Source: SAR86 cluster bacterium (GTDB lineage: Bacteria; Pseudomonadota; Gammaproteobacteria; Magnimaribacterales; Magnimaribacteraceae). Taken from it: DNA of 64,000 nt. The stretch covers positions 1 to 64,000 of the forward strand of contig CP097969.1 in assembly GCA_023703575.1 (NCBI GenBank), read 5' to 3'. Positions 55,861-64,000 of this stretch are shown here, one piece after another. Position numbers and translations under genes: made by a program. The notes under the pieces were generated by a model. The model had not been told where the DNA came from. It saw only the letters and a list, made by a program, of their open reading frames with translations, and did no database searches. Numbering within the stretch: position 1 is the first letter of the stretch; every line of letters begins with the position of its first letter.

Positions 55861-57084
55861 TTATGATTCTAAAGCTATGAGATCTTCAAATGTTTCTTTT
55901 CTTCTTATGACTTCAATTTCATTGCCCGTGACAAGTAACTCCATAGGCTTAAGTCTAGAATTATAGTTTGAGCTCATAACAGAACCATAGGCACCTACAT
56001 CCATGAAAGCAACATAGTCATTTGGCAAAATTTTCAGATTCCGGCCTTTAGCAAGTATATCCCCAGTCTCACAAACTGGACCCGCTAAATCGTAAGTATC
56101 AGATGATATTTCTCTATTTTCTAATTCTTTTACCTCATGCCATGCGTCATATAACGAAGGCCTAATCAAATCATTCATACCTGCATCAATAATTGCAAAT
56201 TTTTTCCCACCTGCATTTTTTATGTATTCTATCCTTGTGACAAGAATTCCAGCAGAACCAATGATTGATCTACCAGGCTCTAGTATTATCTTATACTCCT
56301 TACCTGCTAATCTATTTTTTACTCCTGCCATTAAAATTCCTGGATCTCCTTCTTTTTCGTCTTTGTATTGGATACCAAGGCCACCACCAATATCTAAAAA
56401 TTTAATGGCATGACCATTTAATGAAAGATTATCTGCAATTTCACATATTACATCCAAGCTTTTCAGAATTAGATTTTCATCAGAAATCTGAGAGCCTATG
56501 TGACATGCGACAGAAGCTATATTTACGAGCTTATTATCTCTCGCTTCGTCTGATATTCTTTCAACTGCTTCACTATCTAAACCAAATTTTGAAGTTTTTG
56601 AACCCGTTTCAATGTATTTATGAGAGCCAATGGCTATATCGGGGTTAACTCTTAATGCACAATTTACAGATTTATTAAGTTGTTCAGAAATTTTTGCTAT
56701 TCTCTCAAACTCACCATATGACTCTATATTGATAGAGAGGATTTCGTTTTCTACCGCAAATTTTATTTCCTCATTTGACTTCGCTACGCCAGAAAACACA
56801 ATTTTATTCTTATCTGCACCTGCCTTTAGACATCGTTTGAGCTCATTTCCAGAAACAACATCAAATCCAGAGCCAAGTTCAGATAATAATTTTAGAATGT
56901 GAAGATTAGAATTCGCTTTTACTGCGTAACAAATCAGATCATTGCTGCCAACTTCATTTTGATACTTCCCAAAGTTACTTTTAAGTTGATCTGCAGAATA
57001 GATAAATATGGGAGAACCATATTCTCTTGCTAGATTAATAACAGGAATATTTTCAATCCAAAGTTGTCCTTTAATTTCTTTCAT
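55861..57084 (-). CDS. lysA: Diaminopimelate decarboxylase
   Basis: LysA makes lysine from meso-diaminopimelate. A PLP fold type III enzyme: the cofactor Lys lies in LICYAVKANSN (about residue 58), the glycine loop in LDIGGGLGIQY, ILEPGRSIIG, and the active-site Cys in GPVCETGDILAKG. The 407-residue length is typical. The lptM-like-lysA-dapF order resembles that of Pseudomonas. Its ATG lies inside the end of the small lipoprotein gene, suggesting coupling. Confidence 0.95.
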   Translation of the reverse strand: MKEIKGQLWIENIPVINLAREYGSPIFIYSADQLKSNFGKYQNEVGSNDLICYAVKANSNLHILKLLSELGSGFDVVSGNELKRCLKAGADKNKIVFSGVAKSNEEIKFAVENEILSINIESYGEFERIAKISEQLNKSVNCALRVNPDIAIGSHKYIETGSKTSKFGLDSEAVERISDEARDNKLVNIASVACHIGSQISDENLILKSLDVICEIADNLSLNGHAIKFLDIGGGLGIQYKDEKEGDPGILMAGVKNRLAGKEYKIILEPGRSIIGSAGILVTRIEYIKNAGGKKFAIIDAGMNDLIRPSLYDAWHEVKELENREISSDTYDLAGPVCETGDILAKGRNLKILPNDYVAFMDVGAYGSVMSSNYNSRLKPMELLVTGNEIEVIRRKETFEDLIALES

Positions 57085-57196
57085 AGTTTGAAAAAAAAGT
57101 TTCAGGATTGTCAGGTAACCTTAAAGGAACTTTATTGCCACAGGAAGACAAGTTAAAAATAAACAATAATAGTAAGATTCTCATGCAAATGTTCAT
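57071..57196 (-). CDS. lptM: Small LptM (YifL)-like lipoprotein
   Basis: A 41-codon gene. The product has a short hydrophobic signal with lipobox LSSC (Cys19) and then GNKVPLRLPDNPE, which matches the LptM/YifL pattern CGxKGPLxLP. LptM helps the LptD outer-membrane translocon mature. The start ATG overlaps the argH stop by 4 bases (ATGA) and its end overlaps the lysA start by 14. A second ATG at 57184 would give 37 residues. Position upstream of lysA/dapF matches relatives. Confidence 0.8.
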   Translation of the reverse strand: MNICMRILLLLFIFNLSSCGNKVPLRLPDNPETFFSNYERN

Positions 57197-58599
57197 GATT
57201 GCTTTCTGGTTAATTCTTTCTTGGCTTTTTTTATTTCTTTTTTAACTTGCGAGGGCGCCGTACCACCTACCTGTTTTCTGGATAAAATTGTTTTCTGAGG
57301 ATCCAGGTAATTTGCAACATCTTCATTTATTATTTTTGAAAATTTTTTTAAATCAGAAATTTCCAATTCAAAGATTTGAACCTTCTTCTTTTCTGCATGA
57401 GCAACAATCTTACCAACTATTTCATGTGCTTTTCTAAATGCAATACCTTTTTCAACCAGGTAGTCTGCTAAATCAGTTGCAGTTATTTGACCAGTAAAAC
57501 AATCACTTTTCATTTTTTCAATATTAGGCTGCATCCCGTCAACTATTAGTGATAGTAATTTAAGACTATCTTTGGTGAAATCAATACTAGTGAAAATGTA
57601 TTCCTTATCGTCTTGTAAATCTCTGTTATAAGTTAATGGAAGATTTTTCATCAATGACAGAAGCCCCATAAGATTAGCAATAGTTTTGGAGGCACCTCCT
57701 CTAATCAGTTCTGCCATATCAGGATTCTTTTTTTGAGGCATTATCGAAGAGCCTGTGCACACTTCGTCAGATAAATAGATATAACTATATTGGCTTGAAG
57801 ACCAGATTATTATCTCCTCACAAATTCTTGAAAGATGAATTCCTACTATTGATAAACAAGAGGCTAACTCGAGAACAAAGTCTCTGTCACTCACTGCATC
57901 CATTGAATTTCTACTTATCTCTCCAAAGCCCAGCTTCTTAGCAAGAAACTTTCTATCTATATTGAATCTTGTTCCAGATAACGCAGCTGAACCTAATGGC
58001 ATGACATCCATTCTTTTTTTTGCATCTTCTAACCTCGAATAATCTCTAGATAGCATTTCGAACCAGGCCATTAGGTGATGCCCAAAAGTCACAGGCTGTG
58101 CAATTTGAAGATGAGTTAGACCAGGCATCAAAGTATCGGTATTTTCGTCAGCTTTTTTTAATAAAGATTTTTGAAGTAAGATAGTTAAATTTAGGATCTC
58201 GTCTATTTGGTTCTTTAGAAATAGCCTTAAGTCTGTTGCTACTTGATCATTTCTAGATCTGCCCGTATGAATTTTTTTTGCGGCTGTACCAGCAATTTTT
58301 ACAAGCTTTGCCTCAATATTCATATGAACATCTTCTAGGCTTGAATCCCAATCAAATTTATCGCGCTTTATCTCATCTAAAATCTTATTGAGACCTTTTT
58401 TTATTTTTTTAAGTTCAGAGGAATTTATTAAATTTGCCACATTTAGTATCTCGGCATATGCAATTGAACCTTGGATATCGACTTCAAAGAGTCTTTTGTC
58501 TATATCGATAGATGTAGAAAATGACTGAGCGAGATCATCAGTCCCAGATTTAAATCTACCTCCCCATAGAGGATTTATTTCTTTTTCTTTTTTTGCCAT
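57193..58599 (-). CDS. argH: Argininosuccinate lyase
   Basis: ArgH releases arginine and fumarate from argininosuccinate. The superfamily signature is GSSIMPQKKNPDMAELIRG (about residue 277); HTGRSRNDQVATDLRLF and LPGLTHLQIAQPVTFGHH (here MPGLTHLQ) carry further active-site residues. The 468-residue length is normal. The N-terminus is Lys-rich. Its stop overlaps the LptM-like start. Confidence 0.95.
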   Translation of the reverse strand: MAKKEKEINPLWGGRFKSGTDDLAQSFSTSIDIDKRLFEVDIQGSIAYAEILNVANLINSSELKKIKKGLNKILDEIKRDKFDWDSSLEDVHMNIEAKLVKIAGTAAKKIHTGRSRNDQVATDLRLFLKNQIDEILNLTILLQKSLLKKADENTDTLMPGLTHLQIAQPVTFGHHLMAWFEMLSRDYSRLEDAKKRMDVMPLGSAALSGTRFNIDRKFLAKKLGFGEISRNSMDAVSDRDFVLELASCLSIVGIHLSRICEEIIIWSSSQYSYIYLSDEVCTGSSIMPQKKNPDMAELIRGGASKTIANLMGLLSLMKNLPLTYNRDLQDDKEYIFTSIDFTKDSLKLLSLIVDGMQPNIEKMKSDCFTGQITATDLADYLVEKGIAFRKAHEIVGKIVAHAEKKKVQIFELEISDLKKFSKIINEDVANYLDPQKTILSRKQVGGTAPSQVKKEIKKAKKELTRKQS

Positions 58600-58710
58600 A
58601 ACATTATTTTTTCAGTTTAATAACTGTGCATCACTAATATGTAATGCTTAGTATAAAGCGGAGAAAACTCCAAAACTAAACATTTCGAGTTTTAACTTTG
58701 AATTATCAGA

Positions 58711-60108
58711 TTAGTATTTATATATTTCTGACTTGAAAGGCCCCTCTTCGGGTACATTGATATATTCGGCTTGATCAGAAGATAGTTTCGTCATGACTCC
58801 GCCAAATCCTTCTACCATATAAGAAGCTACCTCTTCATCCAATTTCTTAGGCAATACTTCAACTCGGATAAGCTCTTGTTTCTTTTCTTCATCATTAATT
58901 TGAGCAAATTTCTTTTCGTATAAATACATTTGAGCAAGTACTTGATTTGCAAAAGAGCCATCCATGATCCTTGACGGGTGCCCTGTTGCATTGCCTAGGT
59001 TAACAAGTCGTCCTTCTGACAGAAGAATAATGTAGTCTTCGCTATCCATATCAGGCATTTCTCCAGCTTTAGTATCTCTAAAGATCTTATGAACTTGCGG
59101 TTTTACCTCTTCCCACTGCCATTCATCACGCATGTATTGTGTATCTATCTCAGTATCAAAATGACCTATATTGCAAACCACTGCTCCATTTTTCAAAGCT
59201 TTAAGCATATGTTTATCACAAACTTTGTAGTTACCAGTTGTTGTGACAATTAGATCAGTATCCTCCAATAAAGCTTTATTTATTGAATCTTCAGAGTCAT
59301 TATTAATTCCATCTATGTAAGGTGAAACAACCTCATAACCATCCATACAAGCTTGCATGGCACAAATTGGATCTATTTCAGTGACTCTAACCACCATCCC
59401 TTCTTGTTTAAGACTTTGTGCAGATCCTTTACCTACATCGCCATATCCAATTACCAGGGCTTTTCTACCAGCAAGAAACATATCTGTTCCTCTTTTTATA
59501 CCATCATTTAAGCTATGCCTTGTACCATATTTATTGTCAGCCTTTGATTTGGTTACTGAGTCATTCACATTGATTGCAGGTACTTTCAACTCGCCTTTGT
59601 CGATCATCTCATTAAGTCTTAAGACGCCAGTAGTTGTCTCCTCTGTAATGCCATGGATATTTTCAAGAATTTCAGGATATTTATTATGAGCCATAGAAGT
59701 CAGGTCACCTCCATCATCAAGAATCATGTTTGCATCCCAAGGCTTTCCATCAGACAAAATTGTTTGTTCTATACACCAGTTAAACTCCTCTTCGGTTTGA
59801 CCTTTCCAGGCAAATACTGGCACACCTGATTTAGCTATCGCTGCCGCCGCATGATCTTGAGTAGAAAAAATGTTACATCCAGACCATCTTACTTCTGCAC
59901 CCAGTGCGGTTAAGGTTTCTATCAAAACGGCCGTCTGTATAGTCATATGGATGCACCCAAGAATTTTAGCGCCCTTGAGAGGTTGCTCATTTCCATATCT
60001 TTCTCTTAATTTCATTAAGGCAGGCATCTCAGACTGGGCTATGACTATCTCTTTTCTTCCCCAATCTGCTAATTCCATATCAGCTACTTTATAATCTTTA
60101 TTACTCAT
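58711..60108 (-). CDS. ahcY: S-adenosylhomocysteinase
   Basis: AhcY splits S-adenosylhomocysteine into adenosine and homocysteine, closing the methylation cycle with MetK. Motifs: [17 protein letters not shown] (substrate Lys/Asp), the NAD site [16 protein letters not shown] (about residue 219) and the C-terminal [10 protein letters not shown] (with the NAD-contacting Lys and Tyr). 465 residues, as in bacteria with the mid-domain insert. It lies 5 bases after metK. The 111 bases downstream toward argH show no gene. Confidence 0.96.
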   Translation of the reverse strand: MSNKDYKVADMELADWGRKEIVIAQSEMPALMKLRERYGNEQPLKGAKILGCIHMTIQTAVLIETLTALGAEVRWSGCNIFSTQDHAAAAIAKSGVPVFAWKGQTEEEFNWCIEQTILSDGKPWDANMILDDGGDLTSMAHNKYPEILENIHGITEETTTGVLRLNEMIDKGELKVPAINVNDSVTKSKADNKYGTRHSLNDGIKRGTDMFLAGRKALVIGYGDVGKGSAQSLKQEGMVVRVTEIDPICAMQACMDGYEVVSPYIDGINNDSEDSINKALLEDTDLIVTTTGNYKVCDKHMLKALKNGAVVCNIGHFDTEIDTQYMRDEWQWEEVKPQVHKIFRDTKAGEMPDMDSEDYIILLSEGRLVNLGNATGHPSRIMDGSFANQVLAQMYLYEKKFAQINDEEKKQELIRVEVLPKKLDEEVASYMVEGFGGVMTKLSSDQAEYINVPEEGPFKSEIYKY

Positions 60109-60113
60109 AATAT

Positions 60114-61271
60114 TTATCCTTTTAATGCTTCAACTTTATCTGTTTTTTCCCAAGTAAATGCAGCCTCTTCTCTTCCAAAGTGACCATAGGCTGCAGTGGA
60201 TTGGTAAATCGGTCTTTTAAGATCAAGCATATTGATTAATTGCATAGGCCTCAGATCAAAATGTTCTCTAATTAGGTCAGAAATTTTTTCTTCATCAATT
60301 TTACTTGTTCCAAATGTGTTAACACTAATAGAGGTTGGTTCAGCAACGCCGATTGCATACGATACCTGAATCTCACATCTATCAGCCAAGCCAGCAGCTA
60401 CGATGTTTTTTGCTACGTATCTTCCGGCATAAGCAGCAGATCTGTCTACTTTAGAAGGATCCTTTCCTGAAAAAGCGCCACCTCCGTGTCTGGCCATGCC
60501 TCCATAGGTATCAACGATTATTTTTCTTCCAGTGAGTCCACAGTCACCTACTGGACCACCTATTTCAAACCTTCCTGTAGGATTGATGAAATATTTTGTA
60601 TCTTCATTTAACCAATTAGAAGGAAGAATTGGTTTGATGATTTCTTCCATGACACCTTCTTTTAGATCTTCTTGAGAAACGTTAGGATCATGCTGTGTTG
60701 AGAATACAACAGCAGAAATAGATTGAGGTTTGCCATCTTCACCGTAAACGAAACTAACTTGGCTTTTAGCGTCTGGTCTTAGCCAGGATAATTTATTACT
60801 TTTTCTAATAAAGGCTTGTTGCTCAACAAGTCTATGTGAGTAAGTAATTGGAGCTGGCATTAATACTTCTGTTTCATTTGTAGCATATCCAAACATTAAG
60901 CCTTGATCTCCAGCACCTTGCTCTAAATCCTCACCCTCACCTTCATTAACACCCTGGGCAATATCCTGAGATTGCTTACCGATGGCATTAACTACTTCAC
61001 ATGTGTTTCCATCACATCCAACATCTATGCTGTCATAGCCTATATCAAGAATGACTTTTCTTGTCAGAGCTTCTAGGTCTGGTTCAGATCTGCTTGTTAT
61101 TTCTCCAGCGAGAACAACCAAGTTATCTTTGACTAAGGTTTCGCAGGCTACCCTTGATTCAGGATCATCTTTGAGCATTGCATCAAGAACAGCATCAGAA
61201 ATTTGATCTGCCATTTTATCTGGATGTCCTTCTGAAACAGATTCAGAAGTAAATATTTTATATTCAGACAT
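60114..61271 (-). CDS. metK: S-adenosylmethionine synthetase
   Basis: MetK makes SAM from methionine and ATP. Motifs: [19 protein letters not shown] (N-terminal), [13 protein letters not shown] and [19 protein letters not shown] (P-loop-like). The 385-residue length is normal. GGAG lies just before the ATG. On the minus strand a TAAAAT -10 (61298-61303) would give a leader of about 20 bases, too short for a riboswitch. It is divergent from tkt. Confidence 0.96.
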   Translation of the reverse strand: MSEYKIFTSESVSEGHPDKMADQISDAVLDAMLKDDPESRVACETLVKDNLVVLAGEITSRSEPDLEALTRKVILDIGYDSIDVGCDGNTCEVVNAIGKQSQDIAQGVNEGEGEDLEQGAGDQGLMFGYATNETEVLMPAPITYSHRLVEQQAFIRKSNKLSWLRPDAKSQVSFVYGEDGKPQSISAVVFSTQHDPNVSQEDLKEGVMEEIIKPILPSNWLNEDTKYFINPTGRFEIGGPVGDCGLTGRKIIVDTYGGMARHGGGAFSGKDPSKVDRSAAYAGRYVAKNIVAAGLADRCEIQVSYAIGVAEPTSISVNTFGTSKIDEEKISDLIREHFDLRPMQLINMLDLKRPIYQSTAAYGHFGREEAAFTWEKTDKVEALKG

Positions 61272-61399
61272 ATTGTCTCCATTTACAAGGAGCGAGTATT
61301 TTACACAAAACCATTTTTTTTACTGAAAAAAACTGTGTTTTTATTAGTATTTCTATATACATAAAAAAATATTTCAGCGACAATAAGTTGCCCAAAAAA

Positions 61400-63388
61400 A
61401 TGAGTAATATTTCAAGCTCCCAATCAGCAAATGCCCTTAGAATTTTGGCATTAGACTCTGTGAAACAGGCGAATTCTGGTCATTCCGGCATGCCTATGGG
61501 TATGGCAGATATCGCCGAAGTACTTTGGCAAAATCATTTAGTACATAATCCTACAAATCCTGACTGGTTTAATAGAGATAGATTTGTTTTGTCGAATGGT
61601 CACGGATCTATGCTTATATACGGACTTTTGCACCTTACAGGTTATGATATATCTATCCAGGATTTAAAAGATTTTAGACAGTTGCATTCAAAAACAGCAG
61701 GTCATCCGGAATTTGGAATAACTCCAGGCATAGAAACTACTACTGGTCCATTAGGACAAGGTATTTCTAATGCAGTAGGAATGGCCATAGCTGAAAAAAC
61801 TCTTGCATCTAAATTCAACACTGAAAAACATAAAATCATTGATCATATGACTTATGTATTTACTGGAGACGGTTGTTTAATGGAAGGTATATCTCATGAA
61901 GCTTGTTCTTTAGCTGGAACTCTCGGACTTGGAAACTTAGTAATTTTATATGACGATAATGATATTTCCATAGATGGAAATGTAGAAGGATGGTTCACAG
62001 AGGATATCCCAAGGAGGTTTGAATCCTATGGATGGGAAGTTATACCGAATATCGACGGACATAATTTCGAAGAAATAGATCAGGCTATCATTAAAGCAAA
62101 ATCTAATGATGAAAAGCCTACTCTGATATGTTGCAAGACGGTTATTGGAAAAGGATCGCCAAATATTTCAGGCACAGCGGCCGCACATGGAGCCATTTTA
62201 GACCCTGATGAGATTGATTTAACTAGAAAAGAATTAAATTGGCTCAGTGATCCTTTTGATATACCAAAAGAAGTGTATGAGGACTGGGACGCAAGAAATG
62301 CAGGAAATCAGAAAGAGGAAGACTGGAATAAAATATTTGAAGAATATGCTTCAGAAAATCCAGAATTATCTAGTGAATTAAAAAGGTTGATCGCAGGTGA
62401 TTTACCAGATCGAATCGAGAATAGTATCTATACTTTCATTGAAGAAGTTCAAAAGGATCTACCCAAGATGGCAACAAGAGTTTCTTCTCAAAAAGTCTTG
62501 AATATTCTGGGTCCTCTCATTCCAGAATTATTAGGCGGATCAGCAGACCTTACAGGCTCAAATAATACAAATTGGGATGGAACTAAAGAAATTAGAGCGA
62601 ATGATTTTTCTGGAAACTATATTAACTATGGCGTCAGAGAGTTCGGAATGACCGGTATTATGAATGGTTTAGTTTTGCATGGTGGTATAAAAGCCTACGG
62701 GGGAACTTTTTTAACATTCTTAGATTATGCTAGAAACGCAGTAAGAATGGCTGCTTTAATGAAGATACAGACAATACTTGTCTATTCTCATGATTCAATA
62801 GGAGTTGGAGAAGATGGCCCTACCCATCAACCTATTGAACATTTAACAAGCTTAAGGACTACTCCTAATCTAGAGACATGGAGGCCTTGCGATACTTCTG
62901 AAACAGCTATTTCTTGGCTAGCTGCTCTGGAAAATACTGATAAACCCACGGCACTAATACTGTCTAGACAAGGGCTTCCAAACTTCGAAAGAAGTAAAGA
63001 GCAAGTTGATTCTATTAAGAAAGGTGCCTACATAATTTGGGAGCCTGAAGTAGAACCTGAACTAATTTTCATCGCTACTGGTTCAGAAGTAGAGCTTGCA
63101 ATGTCAGTGGCCGAGGAAGTGAAAGACAGGACTTCAGTTAGAGTTGTTTCGATGCCCTGTACAGAAAGATTTGATTCTCAATCGGAAGATTACAAAGAAT
63201 CTATTCTTGGTAAAGGGATTAAAAGAGTTGCTATTGAGGCTTCACAATCTGACTGGTGGAGAAAATATGTTGGACTTGAAGGGGATGTTATAGGAATGGA
63301 TTCCTTCGGTGAATCAGCTCCAGGAAATATACTTTTTGAGCATTTTGGATTTACGAAAGAACAAATTATTTCAAAACTCGGTCTGTAG
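61400..63388 (+). CDS. tkt: Transketolase
   Basis: A thiamine diphosphate enzyme of the pentose phosphate pathway. Motifs: [20 protein letters not shown] (the usual GHPG reads GHSG), the ThDP site [13 protein letters not shown] (about residue 155) ending in [10 protein letters not shown], and [18 protein letters not shown] with the catalytic His. The frame opens at a TTG at 61388, but the ATG at 61400 gives the usual MSN start and 662 residues. No ribosome site is clear. The metK-tkt-pgk order is found in Pseudomonas, with epd missing here. Confidence 0.95.
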   Translation: MSNISSSQSANALRILALDSVKQANSGHSGMPMGMADIAEVLWQNHLVHNPTNPDWFNRDRFVLSNGHGSMLIYGLLHLTGYDISIQDLKDFRQLHSKTAGHPEFGITPGIETTTGPLGQGISNAVGMAIAEKTLASKFNTEKHKIIDHMTYVFTGDGCLMEGISHEACSLAGTLGLGNLVILYDDNDISIDGNVEGWFTEDIPRRFESYGWEVIPNIDGHNFEEIDQAIIKAKSNDEKPTLICCKTVIGKGSPNISGTAAAHGAILDPDEIDLTRKELNWLSDPFDIPKEVYEDWDARNAGNQKEEDWNKIFEEYASENPELSSELKRLIAGDLPDRIENSIYTFIEEVQKDLPKMATRVSSQKVLNILGPLIPELLGGSADLTGSNNTNWDGTKEIRANDFSGNYINYGVREFGMTGIMNGLVLHGGIKAYGGTFLTFLDYARNAVRMAALMKIQTILVYSHDSIGVGEDGPTHQPIEHLTSLRTTPNLETWRPCDTSETAISWLAALENTDKPTALILSRQGLPNFERSKEQVDSIKKGAYIIWEPEVEPELIFIATGSEVELAMSVAEEVKDRTSVRVVSMPCTERFDSQSEDYKESILGKGIKRVAIEASQSDWWRKYVGLEGDVIGMDSFGESAPGNILFEHFGFTKEQIISKLGL

Positions 63389-63390
63389 AA

Positions 63391-64000
63391 ATGCAATATA
63401 AAAGTCTTAACGAGGTAGACTTAAGCAACAAGACTGTTTTATTACGATCAGATCTTAATACTCCCATTGAAAATGGTTTAGTTACTAATAATGAACGGAT
63501 CCTCAGATCACTACCGACCCTAAATTTTATTATTGATGCTGGTGCTAGATTAGTAATCATGAGTCATTTAGGCAGGCCAGAAGAGAATGACAAATTTCAA
63601 GAGGAATTTTCTCTATTACCGGTCGTTAATGAAATAGAGAACTTATTAAATAAAAAAATTATGTTTTATAACTTAGGTGAGTTCGAAAAATTAGATAAAA
63701 TCCCAAAAATTTCAGTTATTGAAAATACTCGATTTTGTATTGGTGAGAAGTCTAATGATATAGATTTATCAAAGAGATTGGCCGGACTAGGAGATTTAAT
63801 TGTAATGGATGCATTTGCCACTTCACATAGAGCTCATGCCTCTACTGCAGGTGTAATAACTTTTTCTAATGATGCATGTGCAGGTTTATTGTTAGATGAG
63901 GAATTAAATGCTTTATCGAGAGTAAAAGAAAACTCGAAAAATTCAGTAGCAATTCTTGGCGGTGCAAAAATATCTACTAAACTTACTCTTATAGATTCCC
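63391..64000 (+). CDS. pgk: Phosphoglycerate kinase, 3' part beyond the window
   Basis: The first 203 residues of Pgk, a glycolytic kinase. N-terminal family blocks are visible: KTVLLRSDLNTPIENG (usually RxDxNVP), VIMSHLGRPEEN, ENTRFCIGEKSND, MDAFATSHRAHAST and LGGAKISTKL, which carry the phosphoglycerate-binding Arg, His and Lys residues. The ATG lies 2 bases after the tkt stop. The gene runs off the right edge. Confidence 0.93.
   Translation, partial: MQYKSLNEVDLSNKTVLLRSDLNTPIENGLVTNNERILRSLPTLNFIIDAGARLVIMSHLGRPEENDKFQEEFSLLPVVNEIENLLNKKIMFYNLGEFEKLDKIPKISVIENTRFCIGEKSNDIDLSKRLAGLGDLIVMDAFATSHRAHASTAGVITFSNDACAGLLLDEELNALSRVKENSKNSVAILGGAKISTKLTLIDS

Noticed and set aside
58600-58710. 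Terminator after ahcY
   Set aside because: An AAAACTC/GAGTTTT pairing exists, but the loop is long and no T-run follows, so support is weak.
61272-61399. SAM or SAH riboswitch upstream of metK-ahcY
   Set aside because: The predicted leader is only about 20 bases and no pseudoknot or known consensus was seen; only a short CTCC/GGAG hairpin is present.

Overview
This window reads as chromosome of an AT-rich, compact, aerobic gammaproteobacterium. It starts about 100 bases upstream of dnaA, beside the replication origin, and runs into pgk. Gaps between genes are short, many neighbours share start and stop bases, several starts are GTG or TTG, and there are no insertion sequences, prophage genes or CRISPR arrays. 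The order dnaA-dnaN-recF-gyrB / plsC-gmhB-glyS-lpxL-like-trkH-trkA-fmt-def / tsaC-aroE is the origin-proximal order known from Pseudomonas, with several genes missing (for example rsmB between trkA and fmt). A streamlined marine lineage of the SAR86 kind would fit, but that placement is an inference from gene content and base composition only.

Layout. 1-6154: origin edge and replication genes. 6161-14008: a minus-strand run for phospholipid and lipid A acylation, heptose synthesis, glycyl-tRNA charging, Trk potassium uptake and N-terminal formyl-methionine handling. 14057-15907: purE, tsaC, aroE. 16032-24262: a complete caa3-type cytochrome oxidase locus (coxB, coxA, ctaG, coxC, DUF2909, surf1, an SCO-like protein, ctaA, ctaB, sco). 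24284-26855: a small His/Cys protein and a ZnuD-like TonB receptor with four His/Asp-rich segments. 26986-29433: cupin, DoxX, saccharopine-dehydrogenase-like and ABM genes. 29580-31223: a CsoR / MerT-like / MerP-like / outer-membrane metal operon. 31322-41653: typA, a Sel1 protein, a quinone oxidoreductase, gshA, pckA, dsbB, polA and an FkbM methyltransferase. 41982-43914: engB, cytochrome c4 and dsbA, in the order polA-engB-cc4-dsbA seen in Pseudomonas. 43932-49059: a catabolic-looking set (CitE-like lyase, MaoC hydratase, carotenoid oxygenase, acyl-CoA synthetase, nitroreductase). 49064-52810: amidohydrolase, tRNA-Arg(CCG), glutaryl-CoA dehydrogenase and a cupredoxin. 52807-58599: yigB-like, xerC, DUF484, dapF, lysA, a tiny LptM-like lipoprotein gene and argH. 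58711-64000: ahcY and metK, divergent from tkt and a partial pgk.

The observation I rate highest is the metal operon at 29580-31223. Its CsoR keeps the full Cu(I) ligand set. A near-perfect CsoR-type palindrome (31216-31232) overlaps both an extended -10 element and the GTG start of the first gene, which suggests a leaderless, copper-derepressed transcript encoding an outer-membrane-like protein, a CxxC chaperone and a MerT-like membrane protein, with no mercuric reductase alongside. Other leads are a single-chain glycyl-tRNA synthetase at the locus where relatives carry glyQ-glyS, a plus-strand terminator in the polA-engB gap where Spot 42 or ErsA RNAs lie in other gammaproteobacteria, a promoter whose -35 box sits inside a terminator hairpin, an FkbM gene whose homologous frame runs upstream without a normal start codon, and a 41-codon LptM-like gene between argH and lysA.
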